Source: Serpula lacrymans var. lacrymans S7.9 (lineage: Eukaryota > Basidiomycota > Agaricomycetes > Boletales > Serpulaceae). From it: a stretch of DNA of 64,000 nt. The notes beneath the pieces were generated by a model that was not told where the DNA came from, made no database searches, and was given only the letters and a program-made list of their open reading frames with translations. Positions within the stretch are counted from its first letter, which is position 1, and the number at the start of each line of letters is the position of its first letter. This document shows, piece after piece, positions 35,001 through 47,700 of this stretch. Where the stretch lies: contig NW_006763293.1 of NCBI RefSeq assembly GCF_000218685.1, positions 924,720 to 988,719 of the forward strand, in the 5' to 3' direction. Position numbers and translations under genes: made by a program.

Positions 35001-35987
35001 GTTCACCCCCAGGAGTGGTGTGAGTGTACAGATTAATGACAATGACCCAGTGGCTCAATCTGGTGGTGGTGGTAAGTATTCCTATAATATATCATTAGTC
35101 TGCTATAAACATACGGCTATAGGTGATCCTGATGATGTTTTGGAGCTTACCAAGAAACTTCCATCTCCCTCGTCTTTGGCTGGCTATCGTCTTTCTCCTG
35201 TAGAGTTCGAGAAAGATGACGACACCAATCACCATATCGACTTCATCACTGCAGCTTCCAACCTTCGCGCCATGAATTATAATATTCCAATTGCGGACCG
35301 ACACACGACTAAGCAAATTGCAGGCAAGATCATTCCAGCCATTGCCACTACAACAGCTCTCGTTACTGGCCTGGTTTGCTTGGAACTTTACAAAGTAGGT
35401 TATGTATTTTTTTTTTGGAAAGCACAGTAATTCAACTTCGTTCATTCAACAGATCATAGATGGCAAGAATAAACTAGAGGACTATAAGAATGGTTTCGTA
35501 AACTTAGCCTTACCGTTCTTTGGCTTCTCTGAGCCTATCGCTTCTCAAAAGAACAAGTATGGCGAGACAGAATGGACCCTTTGGGATAGATTCGAGTTCA
35601 AGAATGACCCAACACTGAAGGAGTTTATATCATGGTTCAGAACGACCCACAATCTCGATGTTGGCATGGTGAGCCAAGGTGTTAGCATGCTTTGGAGCTC
35701 TTTCATTGGAAAGAAGAAGGTAATTGAAATCACGCTTCTCATCTGGATAATGGACAGATATAACAATATAACATCAGAGCGATGAGAGATTGCCCATGAA
35801 ATTCAGCAAGCTTGTCGAACACGTCAGCAAGAAGGCCATACCTCCACACACCAAACACCTTCTGGTGGAGGTTATGGTATCGGATGAAGAAGGAGAAGAC
35901 GTTGAGGTAAGCTATACCATGGTCATGTTTGTCATCTGTCGTTGATCTTGTCTTCGCCAGGTTCCTTTCATTGTTGTGAAAATCTGA
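32078..35987 (+). CDS. UBA1: Ubiquitin-activating enzyme E1
   Basis: It adenylates ubiquitin and loads it on its catalytic Cys, starting the ubiquitin cascade. The start gives Met-Thr-Asp-Ala, and Tyr-Ser-Arg-Gln-Leu lies at the first intron. The inactive adenylation half contains Val-Gly-Leu-Gln-Gly-Leu-Gly-Ala-Glu. The active half has the nucleotide loop Val-Gly-Ser-Gly-Ala-Ile-Gly-Cys-Glu and [15 protein letters not shown]. The catalytic Cys (codon 34403-34405) sits before Thr-Val-Lys-Asn-Phe-Pro-Asn-Ala. The C-terminal ubiquitin-fold domain begins near Gly-Glu-Thr-Glu-Trp-Thr-Leu-Trp-Asp. The stop is TGA 35985-35987. It is essential in all eukaryotes and has about a dozen short introns, which I did not all place to the base. 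Confidence 0.95.
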
Positions 35988-36568
35988 GAGATGTTGGAAG
36001 AAGTTTGTCTGAAATGTATACGCAATAAATTAGATGCACTGTAACAATGTTTCGAAATACGGTAATGTCATGTACTCTGTATGTTGCAAGGAGTCGAAAG
36101 CCAACAAGCCCGTAGACTGATCCGTATCCTCCATATACCGATCTTGTGTGGCCAGGGCTGATTTCATCGCAGGTGAATCTGGACTTTCCATAATCATGAT
36201 GTTCTATAAAGTCGCGTTATAGTCCGCTAGGCTGCATCATGCCTGATGAGGCTGATTCAATCTTTATTCTCGGACAAATTAAATATTCCATACCTGTCCC
36301 GTTCTGGAGGGACTTCTGTTGTCAATTTCCCCACAGAGCAGTCATGTGTGGCGCTGTCGTAAACCTTCGTGATGCCGCACAATGGAACTACTTCTCACTA
36401 ACTTAATGTTATTGCCTTTCCAGTCAGAAATCAGTATACTCGTGACATCTCCTGTCTGCTCAGACGAAGACCCCAATGGAGTGGATTGATGGTATAAATA
36501 TACGGAGAACAGATGATGCATGCCAACACTGAGGACCAGAATCAGTTGGAACAGCAGCCCTAACAACT
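35988..36568. other. Intergenic region with GH92 promoter
   Basis: UBA1 3' region and GH92 promoter. A TATA-like TATAAATATA lies near 36494, about 75 bp before the GH92 ATG. I see nothing else. Confidence 0.45.
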
Positions 36569-39500
36569 ATGGGGTGTCTACGCTCGTCTTTTCTTCTACT
36601 ATGCGCTCTCGTCTCAACGAGCAGCCAAAAGTCTGTACCATCGGCGTATTTAGAACCAGAGAGCAAAGCTGTTGACTATGTCAATCCGTGAGTTTCTTCC
36701 AAGGGAATCGTGTTGCGAGAAAACAAGGCATGATCTATATTTTAAGGCTTATTGGGAATGGTGGAGATTCTCCGAACAATTCTGGCGGAATGATACCGTC
36801 TACTGCCCCTCCATTCGCGATGACTCGCTGGGTTGCACAGACAAGGCAAAACTATGTTTCGGTGACACCATACAACTATTCCGACACAACCATCCATGGA
36901 TTCCAAGGCACACACCAACCTGCTATCTGGATGGGAGAAAGTGGGCAAGTGATTCTGTCTCCAGGAGCAGGACAGGTCCAACCCACCTTTGAGGACCGTG
37001 GAATGAATTTCAATCATGAAAATGAAGTTGCAAGTGTTAATTACTACAGTGTCGAAATGGATGCCCTCGAGGGTGGAACAGTGTTTGCGGAGCAAAGCGC
37101 AAGTATGTATACCAGCGTGAACATTGTCATGCCCTTTCTTGACAGTTCATTTATCTTCTTCGTTAGCCTCACGTGTCGGGCATCTCAGGTTCACCTTCAA
37201 CGATACTAGTGACCCTTATATTCTTGTCGAAGCTACCAGAGCGTCTGTTATGGGCTCAGCCGACCCGTCGAACGTCACCTATCCCATAGGGTCGATTTTT
37301 ATAGATTCTGATGCTCAAGAGATCACTGGAAGTAACCCTGAACGTCAAGACTTTATCATTGAACCAATATCAACCCCAGCGAAGAACTGGAGTGGATATT
37401 TCTGCGCTCGATTCGACCAGCCTTTTTCGGCGTGGGCAGTTGTTCATAATGGTACCGTGTTTGACGGAGAGAGCCAGGGTAATGGGACAACACTTTCTGG
37501 TTATGTCAAATTTGAATCCAACCTGACGACTGTGAACGTCAGAGTTGGAGTATCTTTTATATCAATCGACCAGGCAAGGAAGAATTTAGAAGCCGAAATA
37601 CCAGATGGAACGACCTTAGAAGAGACTGCGAAAGTCACTAGAGTGGCCTGGGCGGAAAAACTGGATAGGATCCAACTTGAAGGCGCTACTTCTGATGAAA
37701 TGCAGACCTTCTATACTGGTTTTTTCCATACTCTACAGGTTTTTATGTTTCATCATTTTAACGCATATATCTATCGCTCACTTCTTGTCTAGTATCCTTA
37801 TGAACAGGATGAAGGTGGAAGGTATTATTCTGGCTATGATGATTCGGTCCACGTCGGCAGCTCGTACACTGGGTATTCCAACTGGGTGAGCTCTCGGTTG
37901 ATCGTTGTCCTGTGCCATGTCTAATTGTTTGTGCGGCCGACCTAGGATACGTTCCGTGCAGAGTGGGCGTGGATTATTCTATTCGCCCCAGAAAGAGTGC
38001 CATCTATGGTTCAAAGTATGATACAGGATTACAAGGAGGTATGGTCGACCGCGATGTTTCGTCCATTTCGTCCAGCTCAATTGACATCTGGCAGGGAGGA
38101 TGGCTTCCCATGTGGAAGAATATCATTGGTACAAAATGACATTTCCCTGTTTGAAGAAACTTTGACGTATTTTTCCACTTTTGCCTTAGAGACAAACATT
38201 ATGGCACGTATAGCAGCCATGTACGGCCGAACTGTAAACCTGAAGATCATGATGATACTATACAGGTCGGAACGCATGCAGATTCTCTTGTTGCTGAAGC
38301 TGCCATCAAAGGAATGACAGGTTTCGACTTTGAGACAGCGTGGGACGCTGTCTATAAGGATGCCACAGTCCCTCCTGTCAATGATACAACGACGATGTAA
38401 GCCCCCGTAACATTGTACTTGACTGGGTTCGACCACTCCTGACGCATTGCTTCGGCATGGCAGATACTACGATCGCCAAGAGGTGGGCTAGACTTTACTT
38501 GACACTTGTGGTTCCCTTAAAGTTGTTGGCTGGTAGGATGTAGATTATGAAGTCCGTGCAGGATTAACATCCCTATACGAAGAAAGGGGCTGGGTTGCTA
38601 ACGATATACATGATGAGTCTGCATCACGTACCTTGGATTACTCGTGTATGCTTCGGGCCCACTCGTAGCCACTTCCGATCTAACTTGCTTATTATTTATT
38701 ATAGATGACGACTACGCAGTATCAATTCTAGCAGAATTTCTGAATAAGACTTCAGAAGCTGCTTTCTTCCGCAATCGCTCGATGACGAATCCTTGGTTGA
38801 TTTTCAATGCCACATCCGGGTTCATGGAAGCTCGGAACTCAAGTGGAGCGTGGGCAGGATCAGCTGCCGGATGGACTGAGGGCGATGAATGGGTTTACAC
38901 ATTCGATGTGATACAGGATGTTCCCGGACTCATTCAACACAAAGGGGGGAATAACAGCTTCGTAACCTTTTTGGACGAATATTTTGACGGAGGTAAGTGC
39001 GACATATTCGGGATTTGTTCTTTAATTATACTTACGACGCGGTTGGAACATTGTTAGGCCATAATGATCCGACCAATGAGGCAGGTATCATGCCACACCC
39101 TAGCATTGCGTTACGCTAAATAGAGATTTTCATGACTAACAGCCCTCTCACCACATTCCATATCTCTATGCCTTGGCAGGAGCGGCGTCAAAAGGACAGG
39201 TGCGTATACGACAAATAGCCCAAAGCATCTATAACAATTCCGTCAATGGTCTGCCAGGCGTGCGTAATTCTCTGGCAGCATAATGCGTCATAATCTAATT
39301 TGTTCCAATAGAATGACGACTGCGGCCAAATGAGCGCATGGTATCTATTTAGCTGTGTTGGCTTCTACCCCGTAAACCCTGTATCCGGGGAGTACGTGGT
39401 CGGAACGTGCGTGTTGTCTACTTCACTGATGGTGACAGGTCACCGGTTGCATTCACTCACGCTTCTTTGTAGACCCTTTTATGACAAGGTGACCATCAAC

Positions 39501-39713
39501 TTCCCGGGCTCGTCGAAACTGCTGGAAATATCTGCGCAAGGCGCTCCCAATAACGTCTATGTGAAGTCCATGCAGATCAATGGACAATCAGTGCAAACTC
39601 CCATCATTGAGCATGGGCAGCTCGTTGAGGGTGGTGACATCATATTCGAAATGAGTTCAGAGCCTCAGCCATGGGCTTCGGGCACTTTGCTCGATTTACT
39701 CAATGAACATTGA
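36569..39713 (+). CDS. Secreted GH92 alpha-1,2-mannosidase
   Basis: GH92 enzymes are Ca2+-dependent exo-alpha-mannosidases that trim mannan or N-glycans. The first 20 residues form a signal peptide (Met-Gly-Cys-Leu-Arg then a Leu/Ser-rich core), so the enzyme should be secreted. Family motifs in order are Gly-Asn-Gly-Gly-Asp, Ile-Pro-Ser-Thr-Ala-Pro-Pro-Phe-Ala-Met-Thr, Ile-His-Gly-Phe-Gln-Gly-Thr-His-Gln-Pro, Ser-Asn-Trp-Asp-Thr-Phe-Arg-Ala, Gly-Trp-Leu-Pro-Met-Trp and Gly-Thr-His-Ala-Asp. The catalytic-site Asn-Glu-Pro-Ser-His-His-Ile-Pro-Tyr and Gly-Asn-Asp-Asp-Cys-Gly-Gln-Met-Ser-Ala-Trp-Tyr segments follow. Two of its many introns need GC donors to restore these motifs: 38204-38265 and 39081-39142. 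Many potential N-glycosylation sites (Asn-X-Ser/Thr) are present. The stop is at 39711-39713. Confidence 0.93.
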
Positions 39714-40761
39714 ACATGTCACTCATTTTTTTTGGGCGAACTGTAACTCGAGGCTGCTTCTGTTCCAGTCGAAATGAACAAAATATTGTGTACTCGTAGC
39801 TCTCAAGATCGACAAATTTCTTATCACATGTTGGAATATGGCATAATACGATGGCATTAAGACAGAAAAATATGTACCACAATAGTAACTATGAGGCAAA
39901 TTTCCTATCCTAGTGCCTGGGGTGGAAGGGCATAACTACTTACCTACGAATGGGAATAAAGGATAAGGAATCGCGAAGATCTCACTACGCGACCTACGTA
40001 GTAGGTAATAAGGGCAACTCGGAGAACGACAGTTGGAGATAAAAGAAGTGGGGAGATGCAAGAAGGGGGAGGAGCTACGAAAAAGAATGGCTGATAAATG
40101 TAATATTTTTGTAGCTTTACTACGGTGTTTTCTGCATGTTTTTGTGAGGTTTCGTGATGCGTTAGAGAGAGAAACGTGACGTAACAAACAATTGAAGGCA
40201 GAAAACTAAAAGTCATAAGAGTATTAGTGTAGCAGACGTCAGGGTACTGGATAAAACGGGAAAAAAAAAGAATACATCAACAATGAGAATAAAGAACCAG
40301 GGGGATGTATATGTTCAATCCTTGAACGTGGTATGGTTCAGGTAATGTCCGAGGATATTGATCAACTTCGACACCTAACCTTCTTGCGTGAGCTATGAAG
40401 GAGTAACAAAGTTCGCAATCCAACTATATAAATATGGGAAATTGCGCAACCGAGAATGGTGAAATCGAGAATAATAAATGACGCTGCGTCCCCAAAAGAC
40501 AGGATGGATATGTCTTCACAGTTGGGTGACCGGGATCAGATAAACAGAGTCGCGACGAGGGCGAAAAAATCCAGTATGCACAGACGACGAAAATTGAGAG
40601 GCATGAACAAGAGAGTGGAAATTATGACACCCCGGAGATGCGATGTCTTCGAAAGGCGAAAGAGCCGTTATGTATGTTGACGGGGGAAAAAGGATAAAAA
40701 CATGGTGTCTATTGGTGCAGACGGTGCTGCTCACGGTGAAAGGGATATATGGAAGAAACCT
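39714..40761. other. Long convergent intergenic region
   Basis: 1,048 bp between the stops of GH92 (+) and PCL cyclin 2 (-). It contains a perfect inverted repeat, ACCTAC-GTA-GTAGGT, at 39992-40006. Frames at 39936-40216 (-) and 40456-40680 (+) have no protein-like features. It appears non-coding. Confidence 0.5.
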
Positions 40762-43257
40762 TCAACAAGCTCGTAACCAGATCGACTGATGATTGACGCT
40801 TGGGTGAGGTCTAAAAAGATGTCTGTAAGCCGATGCCGAGTAGCCATAGTGGTTTGAAGTGGGCCAGGAGTCAACTTGAGATGGTTGGCCAACCTCGTTT
40901 GTAGTCAAATGCATATTACCGCCTCTATAGTTGTACTGAGAATATGATTGCGAACGGACGTGGCCACGAGCCTGGGAATTGTCCTGATCATAACAGCATT
41001 GCGATTGCGACCGCGAATGTGCGAGAACGGCTGACGCGTCGCAAGGGTAAGGTGGAACGTATTGAGAAAGCGCATGGGGGAAAGGGCCAACATCAAACCC
41101 ATAGCCTGTCATCATCGGTGGCGGCTTCACAGGGACGTAAGCTACACCGGATGTCCAATCATAAGAAGCTGGAACGGGAATCGCATACTGCGGCGCAAGT
41201 GACGGCTGAACAGCTACATATTGGCCACTGGCCCGATTCCTCTCGCGCATTATCGGCTCATCTCCTGCGGGGCTCCATTTGGCAGGAGGCGGTACAGCTC
41301 TATCCATATTATAGGTTCCATCAAGACGCTTCTCAGTATGCTCGAAATGAAGCCCAGGGACGATACGTTGATCCATGTTTCGATGAGCGCGACGTCTGGG
41401 TAGATATTCTTCCCTAAGCGGCCCATCTTCATCAAGATCAATTTCATATACGTCAACTGAATGTCCACTGGATGCTTTATCACAGCCAAACTTTTCTTTC
41501 CTGCGCTGCTCTAGCCCAAGAAACACGGGTTGCAAATCGATGTGATTAAGGCTTGCAGGTGCTTCGGCGATTTCCTCTATCACCTTGCGTATCACAGAAT
41601 GAGGGCTGGCAGAAGGCCGAGATATGGGTTGAGGGTGAGGACATGCAACGGAACGGTGGTAAGACATCAGATGGGCGAGCCACTCTGACCAAGCTACTGG
41701 CGTGACCGAAAGATCATGAGTGAAAATATCGAGTGCCAAAGACTCCAGCTTGTTTAGCGACTGGATTGGAACATTTGAAATGGAGTGCCTACAAGCATTG
41801 TTTAGTTGAATTGTGCGCAAGGAAATTTAAGAAATAAATATACCATGTCTTATTAGAGAATGTATGATCATCGAGCCACTTATTTGCGAGCATACAGCCT
41901 AGCAGGATAAGTCTGAATAGGATGTTCCTCTCCACAGCTGTTCTGTCATCAGTACCGTTTCGCGTATCTTCAAGTAATTCGGCCCTAAACCGCAGTTCTT
42001 TAACGTGTTCTGGGCCTAGTCCAACCGCCCCAAAATAAACTGGTAAACGGGCTATGTACCATACGGCTAAAAGCACTGCCGAAGGTTGCAACAATGTTGA
42101 CAGAAACAACGAATGCACCGACTCTACCAGGCCGGCTGGCGGCGCAGCGGAGTAAGGGTTGGTGGTAGTGGGCCTGTACAGATTATGAATCAGTTCGTTT
42201 GTATCACAAAAACAACAGTAAGAGTGACGCACATGTATACCGCAAATCCAGGAGCTTGACCCGTGCCGGTTGTACAGACCTTCCAAACGTAAGCAACAAT
42301 CCATTGAGCCAGCGGTTCCGCGAGCTTCCTGTATGGCATACTTGCTGTAGTAGGTGAAGTGGGTTCCTCGATGGCTTTGGTTGATTCTACGTGTGTATAC
42401 GGTTGACATTGGTAGCATTGAGGTCCACAAACATTCGTGTATGCATAGAGCGACTCCACTGGTGCAGCGCGTATTGGGTCAACAGACGCGTACGTTTGAG
42501 TAGCAGCCACTGCACGATCAATATATTCGCCAAAGGGAGTGAGTGGTCCAATAGGACTAGAGCCAGCATCACCAATGTCTACCATGTCAGGTGATTCTTC
42601 CTCAAGGACGGGTGAAAAAACACCTAGTCGTTCGTCGTACCTTGATCCGTCACGGGGAGGCCACATACAACCATCAAGGTCGGGACTCTCCATCTCCAAA
42701 TCATTTTCATTGCCCTCGAGAGGAGAACTTGCACTCCACTGACTCTCATGATCGTATATAAACTGATCATCGATGGAATGACTGAAGTCCATATCTTCAT
42801 CCATATCTCCCTCTGCCTCCTGGGGCAAAGAGGACGAAGGCGAGATGGATCCTAAACTACGATTCCGTAGAAAAGTACGGGCGGGCGGAATACACGCTTC
42901 CACGTGTGCTCCTTTAATAGGAAGCGCGTTATCCGCACCAGCTAACCCTTGACAAAAATGTGAGGTAGGAATGTCTCGAGCGCTATGATGGGCGTTCTGC
43001 CAGATCTGGCGCCTCTTGCTTCTCCTCCAAGAAGGCAGGGAGTTGATCCACTCCTCACGAGTGCCAAAGGAGGGAGGGGGGCCGATTGGAGGAACGGGCA
43101 GAGAGTGGGTGATTCGATGGAAAACCGATGGTTTAGTTTTTGTAACGTCGCCAGATTGGATGTATTTGTGAACTGGGTGCGCAGCGGCCTTAGCGGCAAG
43201 TGGTACGGGAACTGGCATCTGAAGGGTGAAAGAGACAGAGACAATTGCCAGATGCAC
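40762..43257 (-). CDS. Pho80/PCL-type cyclin, copy 2
   Basis: Three exons (43257-42233, 42173-41844, 41788-40762) join in frame to 793 aa; a second in-frame ATG at 43221 would give 781 aa. The N-terminal third is acidic, Ser/Pro-rich and probably regulatory. The cyclin box is in exons 2-3: Ala-Val-Trp-Tyr-Ile-Ala-Arg-Leu-Pro, then Leu-Phe-Arg-Leu-Ile-Leu-Leu-Gly-Cys-Met-Leu-Ala-Asn-Lys, Asp-Asp-His-Thr-Phe-Ser-Asn-Lys-Thr-Trp, and Leu-Asn-Lys-Leu-Glu after the last intron. The intron after the Lys-X-Trp motif sits at the same place and phase as in copy 1 (after 30654), which supports common descent. The C-terminal third is Tyr/Ser/Pro/Gln-rich and low-complexity. Confidence 0.82.
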
Positions 43258-43818
43258 GAGAAGTGCAAAGGCAAGAGTATCTCTGGTCTAAAAATCCGAG
43301 CTCCTTAATAGGAGACAAGGCCGGAAGGGAAGAAAGAGTTCGTGAAATCTGTCGTGAACGAGTTGGGGGCGAGAAAGAATAGAAGAAAAGGCTGAACCGA
43401 GTCGAGGGGATTGGCAAACGCGCAGCAAAGGCGTGCCTTTTAGAATGCTCCAAGCAGATGAAAGCAGATGTTGAACAGAGCAGAGCAAGACGTCGCCACC
43501 TGAATTTCCAGCTTTTGAACCACGTAGAGAACCTCTATAGCGAAAGATTGGGATTAGGATGCCCTCCCAGTCGACGTCGACACTGTCGTTGACGATGAGC
43601 TGAAGCAAACGAGTTTTCTGGCGAATACGAGACCGACGAATGGGGGGTCGATCCACAGCCAAGAAGGTGGAGGCGAAGGTTCCCTGGAAAACTTTTCTTA
43701 TAAAAGACCACCCCACTTTGCTTATGTCAGCCGTTCCCATTGGCCAAATCGGTTTTGATCTCCTTTGCCCCTACAGCGTCTCCCTGCGCAGCCTGTTTCA
43801 CGCCCTTCTAACACTAAA
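43258..43818. other. Intergenic region upstream of PCL cyclin 2
   Basis: It carries the cyclin promoter or leader. A 150-codon minus-strand frame at 43288-43740 overlaps this leader. It is Arg/Leu/Ser-rich without recognisable domains, so I treat it as non-coding. Confidence 0.45.
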
Positions 43819-44580
43819 ATGTCTGCAAACCACGTCAGACTGTTGCATAATGAACAGCGCTCTGAGCCTCTTTGGGGTCCACACGTTGTAACGCTACATG
43901 TTCCACCTACAGCTCATTACGCTCCATTACTGAATCCAGCCGACTCGGAGCCCGCATTACACGATATCACCTGTGTTACTCAACACGGCAAATTGCACGG
44001 GATACACGGTGGGCATACGTCGCACACGCAGGCTATTATTTGCAGTGCGGCTCCGTATGCCTTCTCTTTCTAGGAACTGTTTCCCCGAATGGACTCGGGA
44101 TCACAATGGCATGATGGGCATGACTCAAGCGCACCTCCCTAATAGGCATCCCAGGAACTCTACCAAAAGCCTGTGGCTCCTTTCTTTGTCTGCGTGATGA
44201 CTTTTTGCGGGGTGATACCTGGTGATACAGCTGATATAGCCATGGATACGCCAACGGACACCATCTTGATCGGGAGAATAATATGGATCCTAGCCTCGTT
44301 ATCGATTGATATCCATCTGCCCAGTAGTGGCTGTATTGTACCAAGAACTTGGAAGTTAATGCGGCCGATAGAGAAACCTCATTGTCACGCTATCACATAC
44401 GCCGCATCAAAGGCAGCACAGTCATAAGGAGCATAATGTAATGATCCCAGACCCACATGTCCTTCACATGTCTCCTCCAGTTAGAAATGTTCTCACTGCG
44501 ATTAGAAAAACTCAGCAGGACAATGCGGCGCGGAGTCCGGTGGACGTATTACAATTAATAGCGGTTATTATTATCATGTA
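43819..44580 (+). pseudogene. Probable frame-broken remnant of an unrecognised gene
   Basis: ATG 43819 opens a protein-like frame of about 50 codons (Trp-Gly-Pro-His-Val-Val-Thr-Leu-His-Val-Pro). Protein-like segments then continue in other frames. One runs to about 44199 and is rich in Trp/Arg/His. One at about 44173-44425 contains Gly-Cys-Ile-Val-Pro-Arg-Thr-Trp-Lys-Leu-Met. A third at about 44420-44578 holds His-Met-Ser-Pro-Pro-Val-Arg and Pro-Val-Asp-Val-Leu. The switches occur where there is little room for introns of normal size, so frameshifts are more likely. At least one frame change can also be explained by a short intron (about 43998-44044). I do not recognise the family. It lies just upstream of Far11, whose promoter would overlap its end. 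Confidence 0.4.
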
Positions 44581-44794
44581 ACTAGTAATCAGACCAACCT
44601 TGAGAGGAAATGGTGTAAGAAGTCGTTGAGTCAGGAAAAATACGTGGCAACACGTGATGCGGAAACGGGATTAATCGTTTGTAGCTATTGTGATCTGTTG
44701 AATTCACAAGGCTTTGCCAAACAACGTATCACAGGAAGTACTCATTTCAGTCATTGTACCTGCGAACCTGCATCGGCAGGATCATCGTGCTATC

Positions 44795-47700
44795 ATGTCT
44801 TTCATCCAGCCTCCCCCATACGCTACTGGCTCGCATCAAGATGGTACGACATCATCTCAAGCAGTCAATCTCGACTCTATCACACTTGGCCAACTAAAGG
44901 CCATGGTCATCTCGGCACCTAAACCTAAGGTGTGTTCCCTGGCAGTATTATTAATATACCCGCCATTAATCACTGCTTCGTGATCAGCAATCATACTATG
45001 ACTTTCGCTACGATGACGAAGATACTGTCATGAATGAAATCGACGAGTTCTATTCTTACGTAGAGATGCCTCAAGTTGCAGAGAACCTGAAGGCTTGGGA
45101 AGGCTCTTTCCCCGGAGGTATGTGTGCTTTCTCGTAGTCAACTAACCAAGCAAATTGAAATAATATTTAGAGTGGACTAATTCTGATACGACACCCGCCC
45201 AAAGAAAGGCTCACGTCGAGGTATTGTTGGAAAGCCTAGAACATCGTGATGCAGAGATCCGTTTTACAAACGCTCGGAGATTGTTTTACGTGCTTCAAGG
45301 TGACAACAATTAAAACAATCGAAAATCTCAGCTCTAATATATGTGTTCTAGGAACTTTTGCAGAAACGACATCCCCAGAGCATCAGCTACACTGGATATA
45401 TGAAAACTGCAAAGTTGTCCGATCAGCCAATGGTCTAAGTACTATCGTAGAATCTATGAAAATTGCCAGTCAAAAGCATGATCTTTTATGGTTCGTGCTC
45501 ATTCATTTTTTTGCGTTCATGTTACCCATTGTTTGCACTTCTTGTTACAGTTCACTTTCGGATGCGGATGCAGCTCATTACCATATCACGCCTGCCGAGA
45601 AATCCGATTTTCTTGAGGAAGTTACGACTGAGATCTCGGTTTACCTTGGAATGATGTACCATTTAATTGAGGTTTTTAAGGAGCGCGATGATTTTGCTGA
45701 CGAACTAAGTGAGTAGCATTTTAAGTGCAGTATTTGGACAGTCTGATCAGTCTACAAGTGAGTATGGACCCTCCTCTTCCTGTATACCTCTTCAACGTCG
45801 TCTCTGGACTCAAAGATAAAAGTGCCAAGGGTTATCCGATAAAGAAGGTTTGCTCAAGGCCTTAGACATAGCACCTCGATGGCTCATTAACTTTCTAGCT
45901 GCTGTTAGTTTTGTGGAAAACCATCCTAGCTTGTTGCGGTGGAGTTCGGGAATTAGCACGTGCCAAAGTCGTCGCTCGCGAGTTAGCAAACCTGCCGCTG
46001 ATTCCAAATGAAGGTATTGCTCTTACAGATTCACAAATTCACAGATGTTCAATACTTGTCTCACCTACAACCCGCAGCCATACCAATAAAGTGCTCGCCC
46101 GTTGATATTGAAACTTTCCGTCAAGAAACTTCGGTCAAATATCCCACGTTCACGCCTCTCCCACCACCTTCCCGGCCAGATGCACCAGCCTCGAAACCCT
46201 CTTTGATACTTCCCACGCCCAAGTTGGCGCAGGCATATTCTCCGATTCCTGTTCGCCATCATTATCACCACGACGACTCTGAATCGCACCATCAGAGTCT
46301 CCAGAACTCTCTGAATCAACCATTTCATTCACAACAAGGTCAAGGTGGATACCGAACAGGTCCCCAACCTCCCACGCCAGCACCCTCTCCCCCTCCCTCT
46401 CCCAAACCAAAGAAACAGCAATATCAGACAGATCCGAACAGGCCGTTTTTGTTTCCCTTTTCACGGAGGAGCCGGTTTGGCAACAAAGATGCTGGCTTGG
46501 TTCCATTTGCAATCGGCGAGGCAGACAAGTTATACAACAGGCACATGTATGTGAGTCTGGCACTTTGGCAGATGTGGCGGACCAGGGAAGATTGTATGAC
46601 GGCGGAGAGCGGTTTGGAAGCTATGCCCGAGCCCGGGGAGTCTGATCCGTCTAAAGTTGTGCCTGAGGTATTCGTAATCTCTTGATACTATAGACGGTTA
46701 CTGAAATTATTTAGGACTCTGAAACTGCGGAGCCGTTGCCAGATATTGCAATGCTGGATGTAAAAATTGCTGACGCAACTGCTGCGGTCGCGGGTGCTCA
46801 GTCAAGCACGGAAGAGCGCAAAGCAAGGGAGAAGAAGGAAGACCTAATGCGGTTAAGAAGGGTTGAACAGATATATGTAAGAGTCTCATTATTGATAGCG
46901 GGAAATGATTTCTAAAGCATATAATCTTAGAGTGCCGTTTTACCTGTCTTGCCAGGCTGGGTTCTGGTGTTGTTGAAGCTCCTTTTGGCAACCGTTTCGG
47001 CTGGAACAAATATCCAACAAGCTCCACAGTCATCTACGTCTTCAGTCTTTCCTCCAGGAGTTTCTTCGCGTAAGGGGTTCACTAATTTTCGTTTTACCTG
47101 GGATGTTCAATAGGATTATGTTCTAGCCCCAGAACAACCGCCTGCTCCGCCCCCTACCTTGGATGACATAGATGTAACGCGCCATCGCGAGATTACATCG
47201 AAGGCGGTTTCTGCTATCCTTTTGCTGATTTTGAAATGGTTCAAAGCCTCGCGTAAGTGTTTATGGTGGCTCTTTCATGAAAATCGTTCTCACTTGAACT
47301 ATTAAAGATGTGATGAAGTTCCATCACCTGGGACAGCTCCTGCTTGACACTAATTGTTTACTATTGATTCTTAAAATGTTTGGTTTGCAAGAAGTATCAG
47401 TTTCTGTCGTATCTAAAGCCGATTCACCAGATCACAAGTTAGTACCTTTGGCAGATGTCTATGAAATAATTGTCTAATTCGCCCCGTAGCTTCTTCCGAT
47501 ACTGTCAGATTCATCACGCCAAGGGGTTCAACCGTTTGCCAGAAGACAAGCCTCGTGCTCCTCTTCATGTTGTAGTACAAACCAAGAATTTGCCTAATGG
47601 GCAGAAGCATGAAGAGGAGGTAGAGATGTTGACAGATTTTTCGTGGCGTAACTTTTTTTCGACGATTAATTTCGCCAAAATTATGCAGAAATTGTCTAAA

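Noticed and set aside
39992..40006. 15-bp perfect inverted repeat as a terminator or regulatory site
   Set aside because: A single short palindrome in a eukaryotic 3' region has no defined role and could arise by chance.
43288..43740. 150-codon minus-strand ORF upstream of PCL cyclin 2
   Set aside because: It coincides with the likely 5' leader, has no recognisable domain, and has a generic Leu/Ser/Arg composition.
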